Below are positions 12,201 through 25,546 of a DNA stretch of 64,000 nucleotides, piece by piece. The notes under the pieces were generated by a model that was not told the DNA's origin, did not search any database, and saw only the letters and a list, made by a program, of their open reading frames with translations. Source of the stretch: Hymenolepis diminuta (taxonomy: Eukaryota > Platyhelminthes > Cestoda > Cyclophyllidea > Hymenolepididae); the NCBI GenBank assembly GCA_900708905.1, contig CAADRB010000034.1, forward strand, positions 434,001-498,000, read 5' to 3'. Each line of letters begins with the position of its first letter. Within the stretch, counting starts at the first letter, position 1. The translations under genes were made by a program, and so were the position numbers.

Positions 12201-13929
12201 TTCGCAAATTTTGAGGAAATTCAATTTCTGCCTGCCGCTTAATAAAATAATGATTTCACGAATTTTAAATGAATATATAATGGGTAGATGGTAAGATAAT
12301 AAAATATTGCAGACTTAAGGAAATTAGAAGCATATAAAATGAGAAAACGGAGAAAATATCAAAAGTTTAAGGCAACTCTATGTCTTATCAAAATAAAATT
12401 CAATTTAGGATTTAATTAAATAGATTTTGTCAATATATTTTAAAGAGTTAAATCCTTTAATATGAAAGTTTCCCTTGTTACAGTAGTTATTGCCATTATT
12501 ACCTATATTACATTCTCACATTTAATTTGAAATTAAATTGAAAGTTATTTTACAAACAATTTCAAATCATTAATAAATTGTGCAAATATAAGTTTTTCTG
12601 AATCAGGTCGCAAAAAAGATAATCGCGTAACATTCAACTGGCTCACTATTTATAATACAAAAATTTCGAGATAAGTATGCGTAGATCTGTAAATTGTTTG
12701 TGATAAATTAATTTAGAGAAAATTCTATAAACGTCCAATAAAGTTCTAAAGAGTGTAATTAGCAGAACTTTTGCTCAACATATTGAAATAAAATAAGGTT
12801 TTTATTGGGTCCAACATAACCACGAGGTTGCCCTAATTAAATGCAGTAAGTTATTAAATGTTATCGAGCTAATATCATCATATAGTATTATTTGATAAAT
12901 GTTGAAGCGCATTTGTCTAAATCGCAATTTCAGATCTAATTTCATTACGTAGCATTTTATCTTACTTACATAGTATAAATTGTGAGGAGAGTAAATTACA
13001 CCGACTGCTATTGGATTAATATAACCCCAGTGTTAGCGCTACGCTTTTAAAGAAATTATATCAGGTTTGAAGATTTGTCGTATCTTCCAACATTTTGATA
13101 GTAACACATGGACTCAAAAGCATTAAATGCATATTTAATAGAATGTCCGCTATTGCAATAATATATTACGTTACATTCAAATGGACATAAATGAAACGCA
13201 AATTAAAACTGTGAATAAATCGGTTGTTATGATGTTGGGAATATCTTCGAAGTTTAATAAGGAATATTAAGACCTATGTGAACGTAGCAAATTTTGTTAC
13301 AAGAAATTTGTGTTTTTGTTATCTTAAGTTCGCAAGTACGTGCTTGCAGAAATATACTGAAAACAACGGCTGCAAAATTTATAGTCATTATCGCAATTTT
13401 ATGAGCAGACAAACTAACGCATCCATTGATTTGAATGACTATCAGCATTGACCATGTCCAACAAAAGATTAATGAAACTTTTCCAATATATTTCAATTTA
13501 AAGTGTATGACATCTTGTTTATTAATAATAATGGCAAAGTAATTGTTTACATATCCAGTGACTAAACTAAGGATATCTCACCGCAATTTGAAGGTCCCGT
13601 AATTCAAGAAGCCCCGGATACCAAATCGTCACAAAAGCGAACCTATAAAGCCAGTTTATATTGAAGTAAACTCCTGATTTCAGGATAATATTTTCTCTTT
13701 TCGAAGACTAATACTGATGATAAAATGTTAAAATTAATAATTTAAAATGGCCTTATAATGTAAAAACAGATTTTAAAAATAAATTTATATCTTTTAATAT
13801 TAAAATGCTCTGAATTCAAAACTTATTAATAGTTTATCGTAAATTTTAATAACCTAAAAGTTTTCTGGAACCTTCAAACATCATGTGTTTGCGGTCTTTT
13901 ATTTTACGTATCGCTTATAGCGACCGAAC
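9289..13929. other. AT-rich spacer between PH-like gene A and TADA2B
   Basis: No supported exon on either strand; the short open frames here lack splice or domain support. From about 11300 to 13900 the sequence is very A/T-rich and looks unstructured. The only item I can name is a tRNA-like SINE head in reverse orientation at 11195-11262. The start of this stretch should contain the promoter and leader of PH-like gene A, but no TATA or CCAAT box stands out. Confidence 0.45.
11195..11262 (-). repeat. tRNA-like SINE head
   Basis: On the minus strand it reads an A-box-like GTGGCACAATGGTTGATGC, then a B-box-like GAGGTTACGGG with roughly tRNA spacing. It resembles the head of the family copy at 23.4 kb. 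It is not an intact tRNA gene: no balanced acceptor or anticodon stems are visible. Confidence 0.35.
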
Positions 13930-16900
13930 ATGAGTGAACACTGTTCTTATTGTATCAAGAAACTCCCATATATTTACGTTAAGTGTTCCAATTGCCAAAA
14001 AGTTTCACTGTGTCCTGAGGTAAGGCTTTTTTAATTTGGTTTCATATTTTAGTGTGTCAGGTATGGTGCCGAGGCTGGTAAACACAGAAGGTGGCATAAA
14101 TACACTTTTGAGGTAATGTCAGCTTGTTTTCTTAAGTGCTTAGTTATCCAACATTTGGGGATTTAATTTTGTATGGACTGCTGAAAGAGAATTTGAATTT
14201 CTAGAACATATCGAGTCATGTGGCCTTGGAAATTGGTAAGAAAGCTCTCACACTTTAAATAAATGATGAAGGTCAGAAATAGCATCAAGAATGGGACTTG
14301 TTTCGCCCATGGAATGTCGGAATCATTTTCTATCCATATATGCCTCCGGAATACTGGCCAATTTTTATCATCCAGAACCTCCTATTCCTGAAAGGGATTT
14401 TAATGAATGTCCGGGAGAATTATGCCTTACCAAAACTCCCATTCCTCGAGAATGTTGCAAGAAGTTGGGCCTTAAACCAAAGAGAGATGATTTTGAATAT
14501 GTAGGCCTTCTATATTTTGGTCCTTGACCTTCTCTCTATTTAGGATTATGATAACGACGCAGAATTACCGATTACACGGATTCGTGTTGATTTTCTAGGC
14601 GATGAGCACTATCGTGGTAAGTAAATGCATTTCGCTTTAATACTATTTTTATTTCTACAAAAATCTTTGTTTGTCTACAAATAGTCTCATATAATGATTT
14701 TTTCTCCAACATTTTTTAGTGATGTTTTCCGTATCTTGTATGCTCATTTAAATTCTGGGACTACGTGGGCCCTTGCCGTTCAATTGTTCGATCTTACAGT
14801 ATAGTGTTAAATCGTTGACCTGTATAGTGTAGAAGGTGGTCAAATCTTTCTGTTACATATATGAATCGGCATTGCTTTTTCTCCCAGTTATCCGGCAGGG
14901 AATCGTTCTGGCTAGTTGAAATAATTTAAATTAAATTAATCAATTACTTACTTTAGATTAACTAAATTTTCGGTAATATCTACATGAATAGATAAGTGAT
15001 CACACAGGAGAAAATAGTGAAATGACATCTAACATCAAAATGAAATTGCATTTAACCTTAAAATGTAGAAGGTTAGGTCATTATTTCACTATAATTTTAA
15101 TAACCTTCGTTTACGCTTATTTTATACCCCTTATCAACATTTGAGGAATGGTCGTCTTATGCTGATTGAAGTTAAAGGCCTTTCATTCTAACCCTAGATT
15201 GTGTAGCTTTTGAATTATTTGTCGCGTGATTATTGTTAATTGTTTTACTTTTTAAAAGAAAGTACCTTGCCTTGGCGTGATGAAGGTAAATTAGTGATAA
15301 TTTGATTAAGTAACCTTCATCACAACCATTTCTCCGTAATAGAGATCACTGTATGCTTCTTTTATGTAGATATTTTGGGTAAGTCATTTGGCTTAAATTT
15401 TTGCCCGTTTAATTTTACTTTCAATACGTATAATGATGGGAATTACAAATGTTTCACAATTTTTCGGTAAATCTTACTAGTTGGATGAACTGGGAATTTT
15501 CAATCCAAATGTATTCACTCTATATTAACTTTTGTAGAGATTTAAATCTATGCTTTTTGCTCTACAAAACTTCATGAAAATTCTCAAATATTGTTTGATT
15601 TGACCATAATTTACTATATAAAGAACTGTAATATTCCCGTTATTGTTACTGCTTATGGCAGAGCCAAAAACTCATGAACCAACGCGTCCCATAAGACATG
15701 GAACGAGAAAGGGAATCAACAATAAGTTGGCAATGAAGTCAGGACGTTACGAATCTTACTTTACTTGAAATCGAGGACATTAAATTGCCTATACTTTCAA
15801 AAGGGGAGAGTTAACTTTGTGATGTCCTCATGTTCACTCTTCATCATTTAATTCCCGAGTTCATGGATGAGATTACATTAACAATATTCCGAGCTTGTTG
15901 ACCAGTTGCTTTAATTCCGTAGTTGGTCCTGCCACTTCTGTTTATTTATATCCTTACAGCCAAGAGGAGGAGGTAGATGAGACTAACAACGATATGTTTA
16001 ACTTAGCATGATTCAGCCAAGGTGAACTGTGTTTGAACAATGTAATGATTTCTTCCTTATCCTGCATGAGATACGTTAAAGTGTGTAACTTTTGGTAAAT
16101 CTCTAAATTGATTGGTTATTTAAGATCTGAAGTGTTACTTTCAGCTTCATTACGGATTTAGTTTTATACTTTTCATTTTCTTTATCCCATAGTATTAGTC
16201 CAAACATTTAACTTCTCAATGTTTTAATTTGTATCTTGGGCTATTTATCGTTAGCTTGTATTTTCAAGTGCTCTGTTTCATGCATGGATCAGTTTACCAG
16301 TTGACATTATGGTGGTACAGTTTTTATCATCGTTATAAATCTATTATCAATCGTCTTTTGACGTGGGCCTTTTTGATATTGGGAATCTATGATACGTTAA
16401 CCTCGACTCAAGAACGGTACTTATTATGTAATCATTTTAGGTCTAATTTCTAATTAGTGTTGGCATTAATTGTTATCGGTTTTTTAATTGAGGAAACTCC
16501 AGTTTGGTTTCCCCTGTTAAATATTTAAATTTTTTTCTTTAGGTGTATGTTTCTACTAGACCAAGAACAGTAAAATGGATTTTCTAGTCGTGGGACTGTG
16601 GTTAGCTGTGGGCATCCAGCAACAGATGTTTTCACAGATGTTCCCTATCCTTCGTAGTTCATTCTAATTTTTTCCTGCTCGGTCGAAATGTAAGCTAGTG
16701 CTTTCCTCTGAATACAGAGTAAAATGCATTTATGTTCGAAAATCACTAGTATCAAACTTCAGGTGTTCATCATCAATACTTAAATATATGTTTGACACGT
16801 ACTTGCTTCATATATTCTAAATTAAATCTGTTTTATTTCGATCCCACATTTACCTTTTATTATGGTGATGTATGCCATCCTAGATTCAAAATTTCCCAAC

Positions 16901-19900
16901 GAATCATTTCTTTTAGTTAATTAGAATCGGCGTCATATAATCAAGCATTCTCTTACATCTCTCCGAATTCAGATATTGCCTAATTTTCTACACTCGCACT
17001 CTACATTCTTTTCCTTGATTATGGTACAAAATATTCCATTGTTGTAGTAGCTCCGGATATGTCCTGATGAGTCTCTTTTGTATTCATGCTGAAACATGAT
17101 TACAAGAAAGAATAACTTGCAGGTGTATGGCGGTCTGCAAAGTGCTTTTGCACAAAGCGGTCAACATCTGTATTAGTTTATTAGCTGCACAGTTGTAATT
17201 TTGTCAATGAATATATTTTCATTTATTGTCCTGTTTTTTTGTTTACATATAATTTTGAAATCAATCTTATTTAGTAAGTAGGGGAGTTTTCGTCCTGAAT
17301 ATGTCTCATTTGTTCACACCTTTGTAAGCAACAATGGTTATTTCAATTATTGAAATATTTTCCTATAGCAAGATATTGTAACTGTTATTTATTACCGAAG
17401 GACCCCAGATAATAGTTAAATTTCTTGATGGAAGAGACAATTAGTAGACCAAAGCATGAGATTTATCTGATGACAGAGGGCTCATTAGTTCTCGTGCTGT
17501 GATTGAACTAGTCAGTCACACTATCTGAATTTCTCATTCTGATTTAGTGCATCTGATTATTAATTAAGATAGTCGATCCTCAAATACTAGTGTGAAATTA
17601 AATCAAAAGTTCTTTGAACACAAAGGTCATATTGATGAGGAGATATGAACCGGTGGTGTATAGCTTCCTATAAAACTTACTGAAGAAAGCAATGTGGATT
17701 GTGAAGCTTGAAGACCTTGATCCTGAAACCAACGAGTTCTAAATAATTGAAATTAAAACTTCTCATAAGTAAAATATTAGGAAATATTTCGTCCAGTTAA
17801 AGGTCAAGTTTAAGGGTGTTGGCTTTCAAGAGCGAAGTTTCGTACTTTTCTGAGTCATCGTATTTCTATAATTCCCAAACCAGTTCACATTCATCTGATA
17901 ATAGAAGAAGGCCTACACTCAATATTTACCGAGTTTTAAAAATTAGGTGGTGACACCCCTAATCTTTGGAAATTTATTAACTTTTGGTTGGCATAAAATG
18001 TGATTTGCATCTAGTCTTAGAACAGCTCAGGTGTTAGTAGGGTAATTCAGGTTTGCATCCTTGGGTTTGGGGGATTTACTACCGTAGTCGATACTCCACT
18101 TCAGGTGCTTGGACAGTGGTTTAATTGAATGTGCTTTATCTTATGTTTTGCTGTTATCATCGTTTAGGAATTTGTTAAAAGTTATTTCTCGTGATTGATC
18201 CGTCTTAGATTTATGAGTTTCTACATAGTGCTTTTCTTTATCTTTGTTGCGCAGTTCACCATTTCTTTGTGCTCTGTGTTATTTTCCTTTATTATTTTCA
18301 TTTCTAGTCGACAATCTATTGTTAACACAACTTAGTGATGTGTCCATTCGATTTGTTTCATGCTTAAACATGCATATTAGTATGAGGAGCTGTATCTGCG
18401 TGTCAAACTGCGAAAATCTTAACTGCATAGCTGTGAATAAGATTTCTGCCCTTTTAATGCGTAATTTTAACATCTTCCTAGAGTGTACAGTCAATCCTCT
18501 TCAGCAGTATCTTTACATTACGGTCAGAATTTAACAGGGAAAAAGTTCGGCGTTCTTCAATATCTAAATAGAAGATATTTCAGTCGGATTATTCGAAACT
18601 CTTGAGAACAAATCATGCAATTGATATTCTTTCCCCACTTGTCATTAATAATCGTTCTTTCGAGATTACGTGAACAAACTAAAGCAAGTGAATATGTCGG
18701 TCTGAACGATCGATTATCAATGCTCAATTGCCTATGTTCACAGATGCTCAAGCTAACCTCGTATTTCCTGAATCAAAATGCTTTTCCATTGACAATTTTA
18801 TGATCGACACGTGTGTTTATCTCATTTTCGCAATGTGAGATCTCCGGATAAAAGCCACTGTGCGTTAGTATGTATATATTCGGAATTGCAATGTTTTCGC
18901 GTTGCCCTTACCTCCTATTTTAGTTGATATTATTTTCCGAGCACATTCAATAAAACCGTTTCAGTTTACTCAGTACTTATTCAGTCGTTCGCCGTGAGTT
19001 AACAACTCACAATGTGCACTTAGCCTTTATGAATTTTTCTTTTGCGTTGCTACAGGACTAGGGCTTGCTTTAATCGATATGTATGAAGAGCGACTGCGCC
19101 GTCGTAGACTTCATCACGTGTTATTGGCCAACCTCAACTTGTTGACTCATCTCCTGCCCCGGCTATTTCCCGAACACTACGTTTCTGCTGCCAAGGCTAC
19201 GGCGGGGACTGGTTACCATAGAAGTGGTCAGGCACGCGCAGTGCTCGACCAATCGCGGCGCAGTGAAAGTGCACCGGTCCGCAAACGTTTGCTTGTAAAC
19301 CAAAGACGGCGAAGGCATCAGTTTTTTGGACGAGGCTTTCTGGCGGCTACACGAATGAAGTCTTCTCTTGAACATCAGCACTTGGAAGATTCCACGCCTA
19401 AGAACCAACAGCCTCCATCTTCTGTGGAATCAATGCAAGATTCAGGAGTAGGGTACTCAGAAAGTCCTCTGCATTCTGTACTCTCAGTAGAGAACTCGAA
19501 TGGAGTGACGAATTCGAGTCCGGTTGGAGATGTAGCTGCGGGAGAAGGAACTCCGATTAAAAGTGGTTCTACTCCGATTTTGGAAACTGATGCTTGCCAT
19601 CATCTAACTGCGAATATGTCTAGGAAAGTTGCTACTTCTCGAACTACTTCGATGACAAATAAGAAACCAAAGAATTGGCCAATTGTTGATCCCCCTTCTA
19701 CTCAGTTAACGAATAACTGTTGTATTCCCCCGTAAGTTGCTTGTATTTGTATTTTGGTAGAAGCTTCAATACCTGGAGGCAGAAGAATGATTAAACTTGA
19801 AGTTTGTTAGATGAGTTCATATTTCTGTTTCGTCAGAGTAACATGGTGGGAAGTAGAATCGAAACAATCGTGTCCATTTCTCTACCTCTCTCGTTTACTG

Positions 19901-22705
19901 ACTAGTTTTAGTCAAAATTTTTTGTAAATTTGTCAAGGACTTTTCGATTTTACAATGTGCGTTGAGGTGAAAATAGAATCTTCGGTGGATGTTTTTTCGC
20001 CATGTTTTTCTAAATATTTGAATTCCGCCCAGGACATGGCCCTTTGACCTTAGAGTTTCAATGTTAAAGAGGACCATGTGGAGGTTTTTCTTAAGTATGA
20101 ATCACCCAATTTGTGACTTGTTCAAGCTTTTGTATGCTTGATCTAAAGTAGGTAAACTTCTTACAGTCTGTGTGAAACCTACGATAACTTTTAAGATCTG
20201 TTTCTGACTGCTATTTGTTCTACCGTTTGATTTTGAAGGCGAGTCGTTCGTTCAGATCCGCTTAAAAGTGGTTATTTTAAGTCCTTTTATTTCTTCATGA
20301 ATTCGCTTTCTTGACACATTTACAGAATTTGTTCAGACGTCTAGAGAGCAACTAGACTGACTATTTTATTCAAATGACTTTCTGTGAGTCATCCAGGCTA
20401 ATATATTTCGCAGCGTCTATGTACCGAAGGTATATTATCGATCAGTCTTATTGGAATAACTAGGCAGTAGAATAATTTTTTTGTGATTTTCTCAACCAAA
20501 GGCTCTGAAGTGTCTTCCCTCCGCAATTCAATGCACTTACAAAATGTGGTCCTGTTTTTTTAACGGTCTAAAATCGGCTTATACCATGTTAGACACTATG
20601 ACTTTATGGACCTGCAGTTTAAGCAATCATTCTTCTCTTCACTAGTTTTCATTGTTACTGAAATTGGCCCTTCTGGCTGCCATCGTTTTTAACCAATCTT
20701 ATAGTTTGTTTAACCCAAAGCCGGCTTTTACTTGGCTTATGAAAAGTTTTGTTTCCCAAGGGTCAGGATCTTGGAGATTGCTTACTCTGTGTTTACTCAC
20801 CTTTCTAGCTTTGGCTTTGATAAATCATGTATCCCTTCACATTGGCCTTTCCGATATGGACCATATGAATCACTCTATAGACGCCAGGTAACCCTTCGGA
20901 ATTTTCCATCTATAACTGTTCTCTTTTTGTTTCCGATAGATCTATTTCACCAGCTTTGAATTATCAGCTCCATCTTCCAACGTACTAGACATGATGCTTG
21001 TTAACTCGTCTTATTTTAGAGTATTCTCTTGAATGATAGGGTTTCTCAAAAGTTTACGCTTCACCTCAAAAAATAATATAGCTGTACCTTCTGCATTTTC
21101 GTAGATGTATGTTGGAAGTAGCTAGATCTTAGGAGTCACCATAAAAGGATAAAGTTACTAGGAGAAAAAAAAAATCGTTTTCTCAAACCCCTACACAAGA
21201 GGTAGAAAAGGGTGTGGTTGAATGGTTGTTTTAGGGGAAGAGTAAGGAATTCGTTCGTCTTGTAAGTGAAAAAGTGCCTGCGTAGAGAAAATTGGCATCT
21301 ATTAGATGACGGGGTCAAACTGAGAATCAACTTGAAGGAAAAGCTTGGTTCATAATAGTAGAAGGTGCAATGTAATATGTGGGTGATAGAAAACTAGATT
21401 AAATCGATAAGTAATTAACACCGGATTTTTCCTCTGTACCAATATCCAATTATTGATTTTATTCTTAAATCAACCTTTTCTCCTATTTTTAGGTGCGTAG
21501 CAGACCCACTGAAACCCCTACTTCGATTTCTCTCTGCTTCAGAGGCGGATACACTGTTGAATCAACTGCACAGTACGTCACTTGTGTCTCATTTATGTCA
21601 CTCAAATTTTGGGTTTTCCCCATCACATCTTTCTTCTTTGCCTCTATTGCACCGTGCCTTTTTTATTGCAGGAGAACACATATTACGGCAAGAAATCGAG
21701 CAACTACAGCAGCTTAAACGATCCCAAAACGTGTTTCTTAATGGTAAATCTGCAAATACAATTTAAACTTAATTAAATCGCTTAGTCTGAAATAATTAGT
21801 GTAATAATAAATGAATGTAGTCTGTAGAATTGATATTATTTTCGAAAGATAGTCATAGTAGGTAAGACTGGAACCTTCTTAAGTGATACCTATTGTTAAT
21901 TTCTTAGTGTTTATAGCATCAAGAGAGGAGACCCATTCATAATGCTGGGTTTTAATCATAAAATAATTATACCAAAATTCTTATTATCTTGAACTTTATT
22001 ACTGGAGAGTGTAGACTTACCGAATGCATCCATTAGGTACGTACATATGTGAGTTATACAAACCCAAAAGGGTAAAAGTCTTATCAGCTCTAGAGAGCAT
22101 CGTAAGCAGGTTAAATGTCAATTTAAAATCTCCATTGTTGGTGCAGTTTTCACTCAGTTATCTTTTGAAAAGTTCCAAAGAAGGCCTATTTATAAGGCGA
22201 GCCAAGACTTTTAAAGACAGATGTATGCTCATCAGTTGTCAAATATTCTCATAAAAGTTAAGAGTTATGGCATGCTCACCTTATTGTAATGTTTTCCCAT
22301 ATTAATTAAAGTAATCGTTAAACGTCGTTTTCAGAAACTCGATTGGCCGGAAGTATGACGTCACCATCAAGATTTGATCACTCAGAAGAAGATTCCTCGG
22401 ATGAAGAGCAGCGGAGGAAAGCAGATAAAAAATTCTCCTTCCATGGCAGTATTCCCTCATTTAATCATCTAAGACGTCGACGTTCTCACTCACTCTTCAC
22501 TCACGTAAAACGCGGCGCCAAACGCCATATTGAGACCGCTGCTCCTCCCAAAGTAAATCATCGTATTGGTCTCCGCAGCGGCAGGGTCACCAATCTGGCC
22601 TCAAATTCATCCAGGGGTCGATCTAGGGGTACTAGGAGAAGGGGTAGGCCCCCGCTACACCATCATGGCAGCAGACATCACCACCGTCTTCTCATCCGTG
22701 CTTGA
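13930..22705 (+). CDS. tada2b: ADA2-type transcriptional adaptor, TADA2B class (613 aa, 8 exons)
   Basis: Exons: 13930-14019, 14053-14112, 14144-14235, 14272-14500, 14544-14616, 19056-19731, 21493-21743 and 22335-22705. All are GT-AG and phases agree throughout (1842 nt with stop). An in-frame TAG lies 12 nt before the ATG. Residues 5-45 form a ZZ finger (C5, C8, C19, C22, C28, C31, H41, H45). Residues about 59-105 are SANT/Myb-like (WTAEREFEFLEHIE...GLGNW). The ADA2 block LGLKPKRDDFEYDYDNDAE spans the exon 4/5 joint and is closer to TADA2B than TADA2A. Next come an RLRRRR helix, a long Ser/Thr-rich linker in exon 6, and an LRQEIEQLQQLKR helix in exon 7. ADA2 proteins link the GCN5 acetyltransferase to ADA3 in SAGA-type complexes. 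No SWIRM is seen; the end is basic with an AT-hook core, RGRPP (593-597). Confidence 0.88.
15277..15323. repeat. Perfect 11-bp inverted repeat in TADA2B intron 5
   Basis: GTGATGAAGGT at 15277-15287 and its exact complement ACCTTCATCAC at 15313-15323, with a 25-nt loop. It could fold in the unspliced RNA, but nothing near it implies a role. Confidence 0.5.
15880..15970 (+). repeat. Weak fragment of the 290-bp family in TADA2B intron 5
   Basis: Carries GACCAGTTGCTTTAATTCC then TAGTTGGTCCTGCCACTTCTG, lining up with the core of the copies at 4.1 and 60.1 kb. It is short and diverged. Confidence 0.3.
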
Positions 22706-23036
22706 CGTGGCATTTGTGAATTGTTCATCACCTACCAGTATACCAAATTTTGTTACACTTGCTCTCTGCTCCTCCTCGCGTCTTTTTTCTTTCTTTTGTA
22801 TGCTCTTTCTACCTCGTTTGAGATTGCAAACTTTGTTGCTGGATGATTCGGTGTGTTCTCTGTTTAGTGGTTGTGTATATGTTTACCTAATCCCCTAATG
22901 TTTTTTTCCAGGGGGCTGTTATTATGTGATATGGTTTCTTTTCTCACTTTCTCATATGTATTTACTTTATGTTTAGTTATTTCAAGTTTAGTTGTATTCT
23001 ATTGGGTCTCTTTCAGTGTGTAGGCTCTACTGTTTT

Positions 23037-23042
23037 AATAAA
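23037..23042 (+). terminator. Candidate poly(A) signal of TADA2B
   Basis: AATAAA 332 nt after the stop codon, followed by a T/G-rich stretch (TTGTCTCTTGG), the usual downstream pattern. Confidence 0.45.
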
Positions 23043-23284
23043 TTGTCTCTTGGAAAAAGTCAAATTTGGCTAATTCAAGATTCTTCGCTTTTTACTATTT
23101 TTATTGTCGAGTGTTTGAGAACAGAGTAGGTGTCAATATTATTGAAGTCACAAAATTTATATCAGATAGAATCGGCTCCAGACCAACTCTTGAAAATCTA
23201 GCCTTAGACGTCAAGCAAAAAGCCTACTCGATGAGGACAAATATTTTCTAATCCCATTAGGAGAAGCGTTCACAAAACTTGACT

Positions 23285-23462
23285 TGGATATTGAGGAGGT
23301 ATCCTGGGGCTCTCTTATGAAAAACTCGTATTCTACCACCTCCCCTGCTAACGAAAACTAGCTAGGGCGGCTGATCACCCACGCCGCTGGTTGTCCAACG
23401 AAGGGTGTCGATCTCTGACTTGTCAGACGTACATGCTGACCACTGAGCCAGCACTGCTACCC
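23285..23462 (-). repeat. SINE-like repeat with the best preserved tRNA head
   Basis: The minus strand begins GCAGTGCTGGCTCAGTGGTC, a good match to a pol III A box. A block GTCTGACAAGTCAGAGATCG follows where the B box should lie, then the shared body (GTTGGACAACCAGC, GGTGGTAGAATACGAG, AGAGAGCCCCAGGATACC). The same body blocks recur at 33.8, 38.0 and 40.0 kb. Confidence 0.6.
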
Positions 23463-25546
23463 AATTAATGCAGGCGTTCTAAAGGAGTTTTAAAATTATC
23501 TGATCCTATTCTGCCATTTAGTTTTGACTGAAAAAAAGGAGATATTGAGGCCGCTCTGATCGGATAGTCGTAATCCATACTCTTCTCGACCAACATAATT
23601 GATCATGCTTTTCACTGTATGTGCATCAATGTGGCTACCGCTTACTCGTTCACAGCTGCCCTCTAGACGCCTCGACGCTGCAATCACTTATATTTAGTTC
23701 GGCTTCAAGAGTGAGATGAACGTGGGCTCCATTTAAAATGTTCGAATTGTGGGTAAATTTTGGGAATATCTCCACATTCCATCATTAATATTTGTTATGA
23801 GAATTGCTCTAATCAGATCTGTCGAATTAATGGTACGTGAAGTTAAATAAACTCATATTTGGATATTAGAATCCAGCCTAAACTTTGTTTTTGCTTATTT
23901 ATAACACCTGTGATTAATTTGGCTCTTCGTCGGCTATAAGAGAGAGGATAACAAATCAGATAATTGAACTCGTTTGCCTTTTCATATTTTCGAAATAATC
24001 ATGCTCATACTTGTTAGCATTCCGTTGAAAACAGCAAAAGACCTGACATATTAATTGACCATATCTAATGGGTACCCAAACACGAAGCCATTCGTGTTTT
24101 CCAACTGTTTTAGTATCACAAGCACAATTAATATGATTTAGTAAGACTACAACGAACTGTAAATAGTCCTTTTCAAATTAACTTATTTTTCCCCCTTCCA
24201 GGACTAGCTGAAAGAGGTAAGACGGAAGGACAGCTTCTTTTTTATCCTACCAGTACCTCTTAACGAAAATGTTTCTGTTTATATAAACAAGAAGTTAGAA
24301 CTTTTATGAAATCATATTCCTTTAAAAAGGTAAAATACTGAAACAAAATATGATCGTGTCGACCATTCCAGGATGTTTCTGAATAGCTGTATAATATGAA
24401 ATAGCGATTTTGGGGACAAACTTTTACTCATATGAAAAGTATTTCATTTCCCCAATATTGCCTAAGGTAATGTCTTCTTACCGTACTTCCAGCTCTTTGG
24501 TGTAAGATGTGAGTTTCAGCTATTGGGTATATAAGCAATGCATTAACTTCACATTTCTGCGTAATCAAGACAAAATCATAAACAAAAATTGCTCCACGAC
24601 ATGATTGAGGGATGTCATAGAAACTACTTCTATGAGATAATTCATTGATCTCTGCCTTAATACCTATCTAAGAAATAATTAAGATTTGACTATCTTCTCC
24701 CATAATGGAGCAAAGGGAAATGATTAAATATATTTATTAGAAATTTTACATTGTCTTACTATAGGGCAAAATTTTAAAACTTGCGGAAATTCGGGAAATT
24801 CCGGTACATTATTAAGAACCATGTGGAGATGTTGAAAAGCATTGATTATTACAATTGCAGCAGCTGTTTACGTAGTCGGATCAACGTTACTTTGCATCAA
24901 CAGAACTTTCACTCAATTGGAATTTCGAATGTAAGGCAAAGAATATAGTCCAGCATACAATTAATAAACATCTTTTTGAAAATTATTAAAATATTTCAAA
25001 TTATTTGTCATAATCCACTAAATGTGCTATTTTAGTAATAATCATAGAATAAAGACAAAGTGTGTTTGAATATATCGAAAACACCAAACTATCTTTATTT
25101 TCGAATACAACTACCAATAAAATAGAAGCGAGCTTTCATAATAGTGTATATTTCATTGGTATGACAAATATTTTGGATCGGATAAAAGGTGATTCTTAAT
25201 TTGTTCTGTATCTTATTTTATTCATGTTTAATATATTTTTCCCGAAAAATTTTCAATTATATGGACAAAGAATCTATTTGTTGTAAGTGTATCACAGCTC
25301 TAATTATTAATTTGAGATCATATTTTGTGTTTTTAAATGGATTGTTAGTCGTGTCTTAAGGGTTTAGTGGTTTATTTTTTTCCAATATTTGATTTTCTTT
25401 TTGTTGTGGGGGGTTTTTCCAACTTAATAATTCGGATGGCACATCTTTTTAAGTAATTTTTTTAGATTCAGTAAGTGCACTACCTAACTGGTCCGTTTAT
25501 TTTACTATTTTGATTTTTTGAATTTTTCTTTCGGCAGTTTTAAGTT

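Noticed and set aside
16229..16453. 74-codon frame in TADA2B intron 5
   Set aside because: T-rich strand, hydrophobic by composition, no splice context or family.
20652..20891. Hydrophobic frame with a good-looking donor (GACGCCAG|GTAACC) in TADA2B intron 6
   Set aside because: It begins at TTG, no acceptor puts it in phase with exons 6 and 7, and joining those two directly gives a continuous ADA2 sequence.
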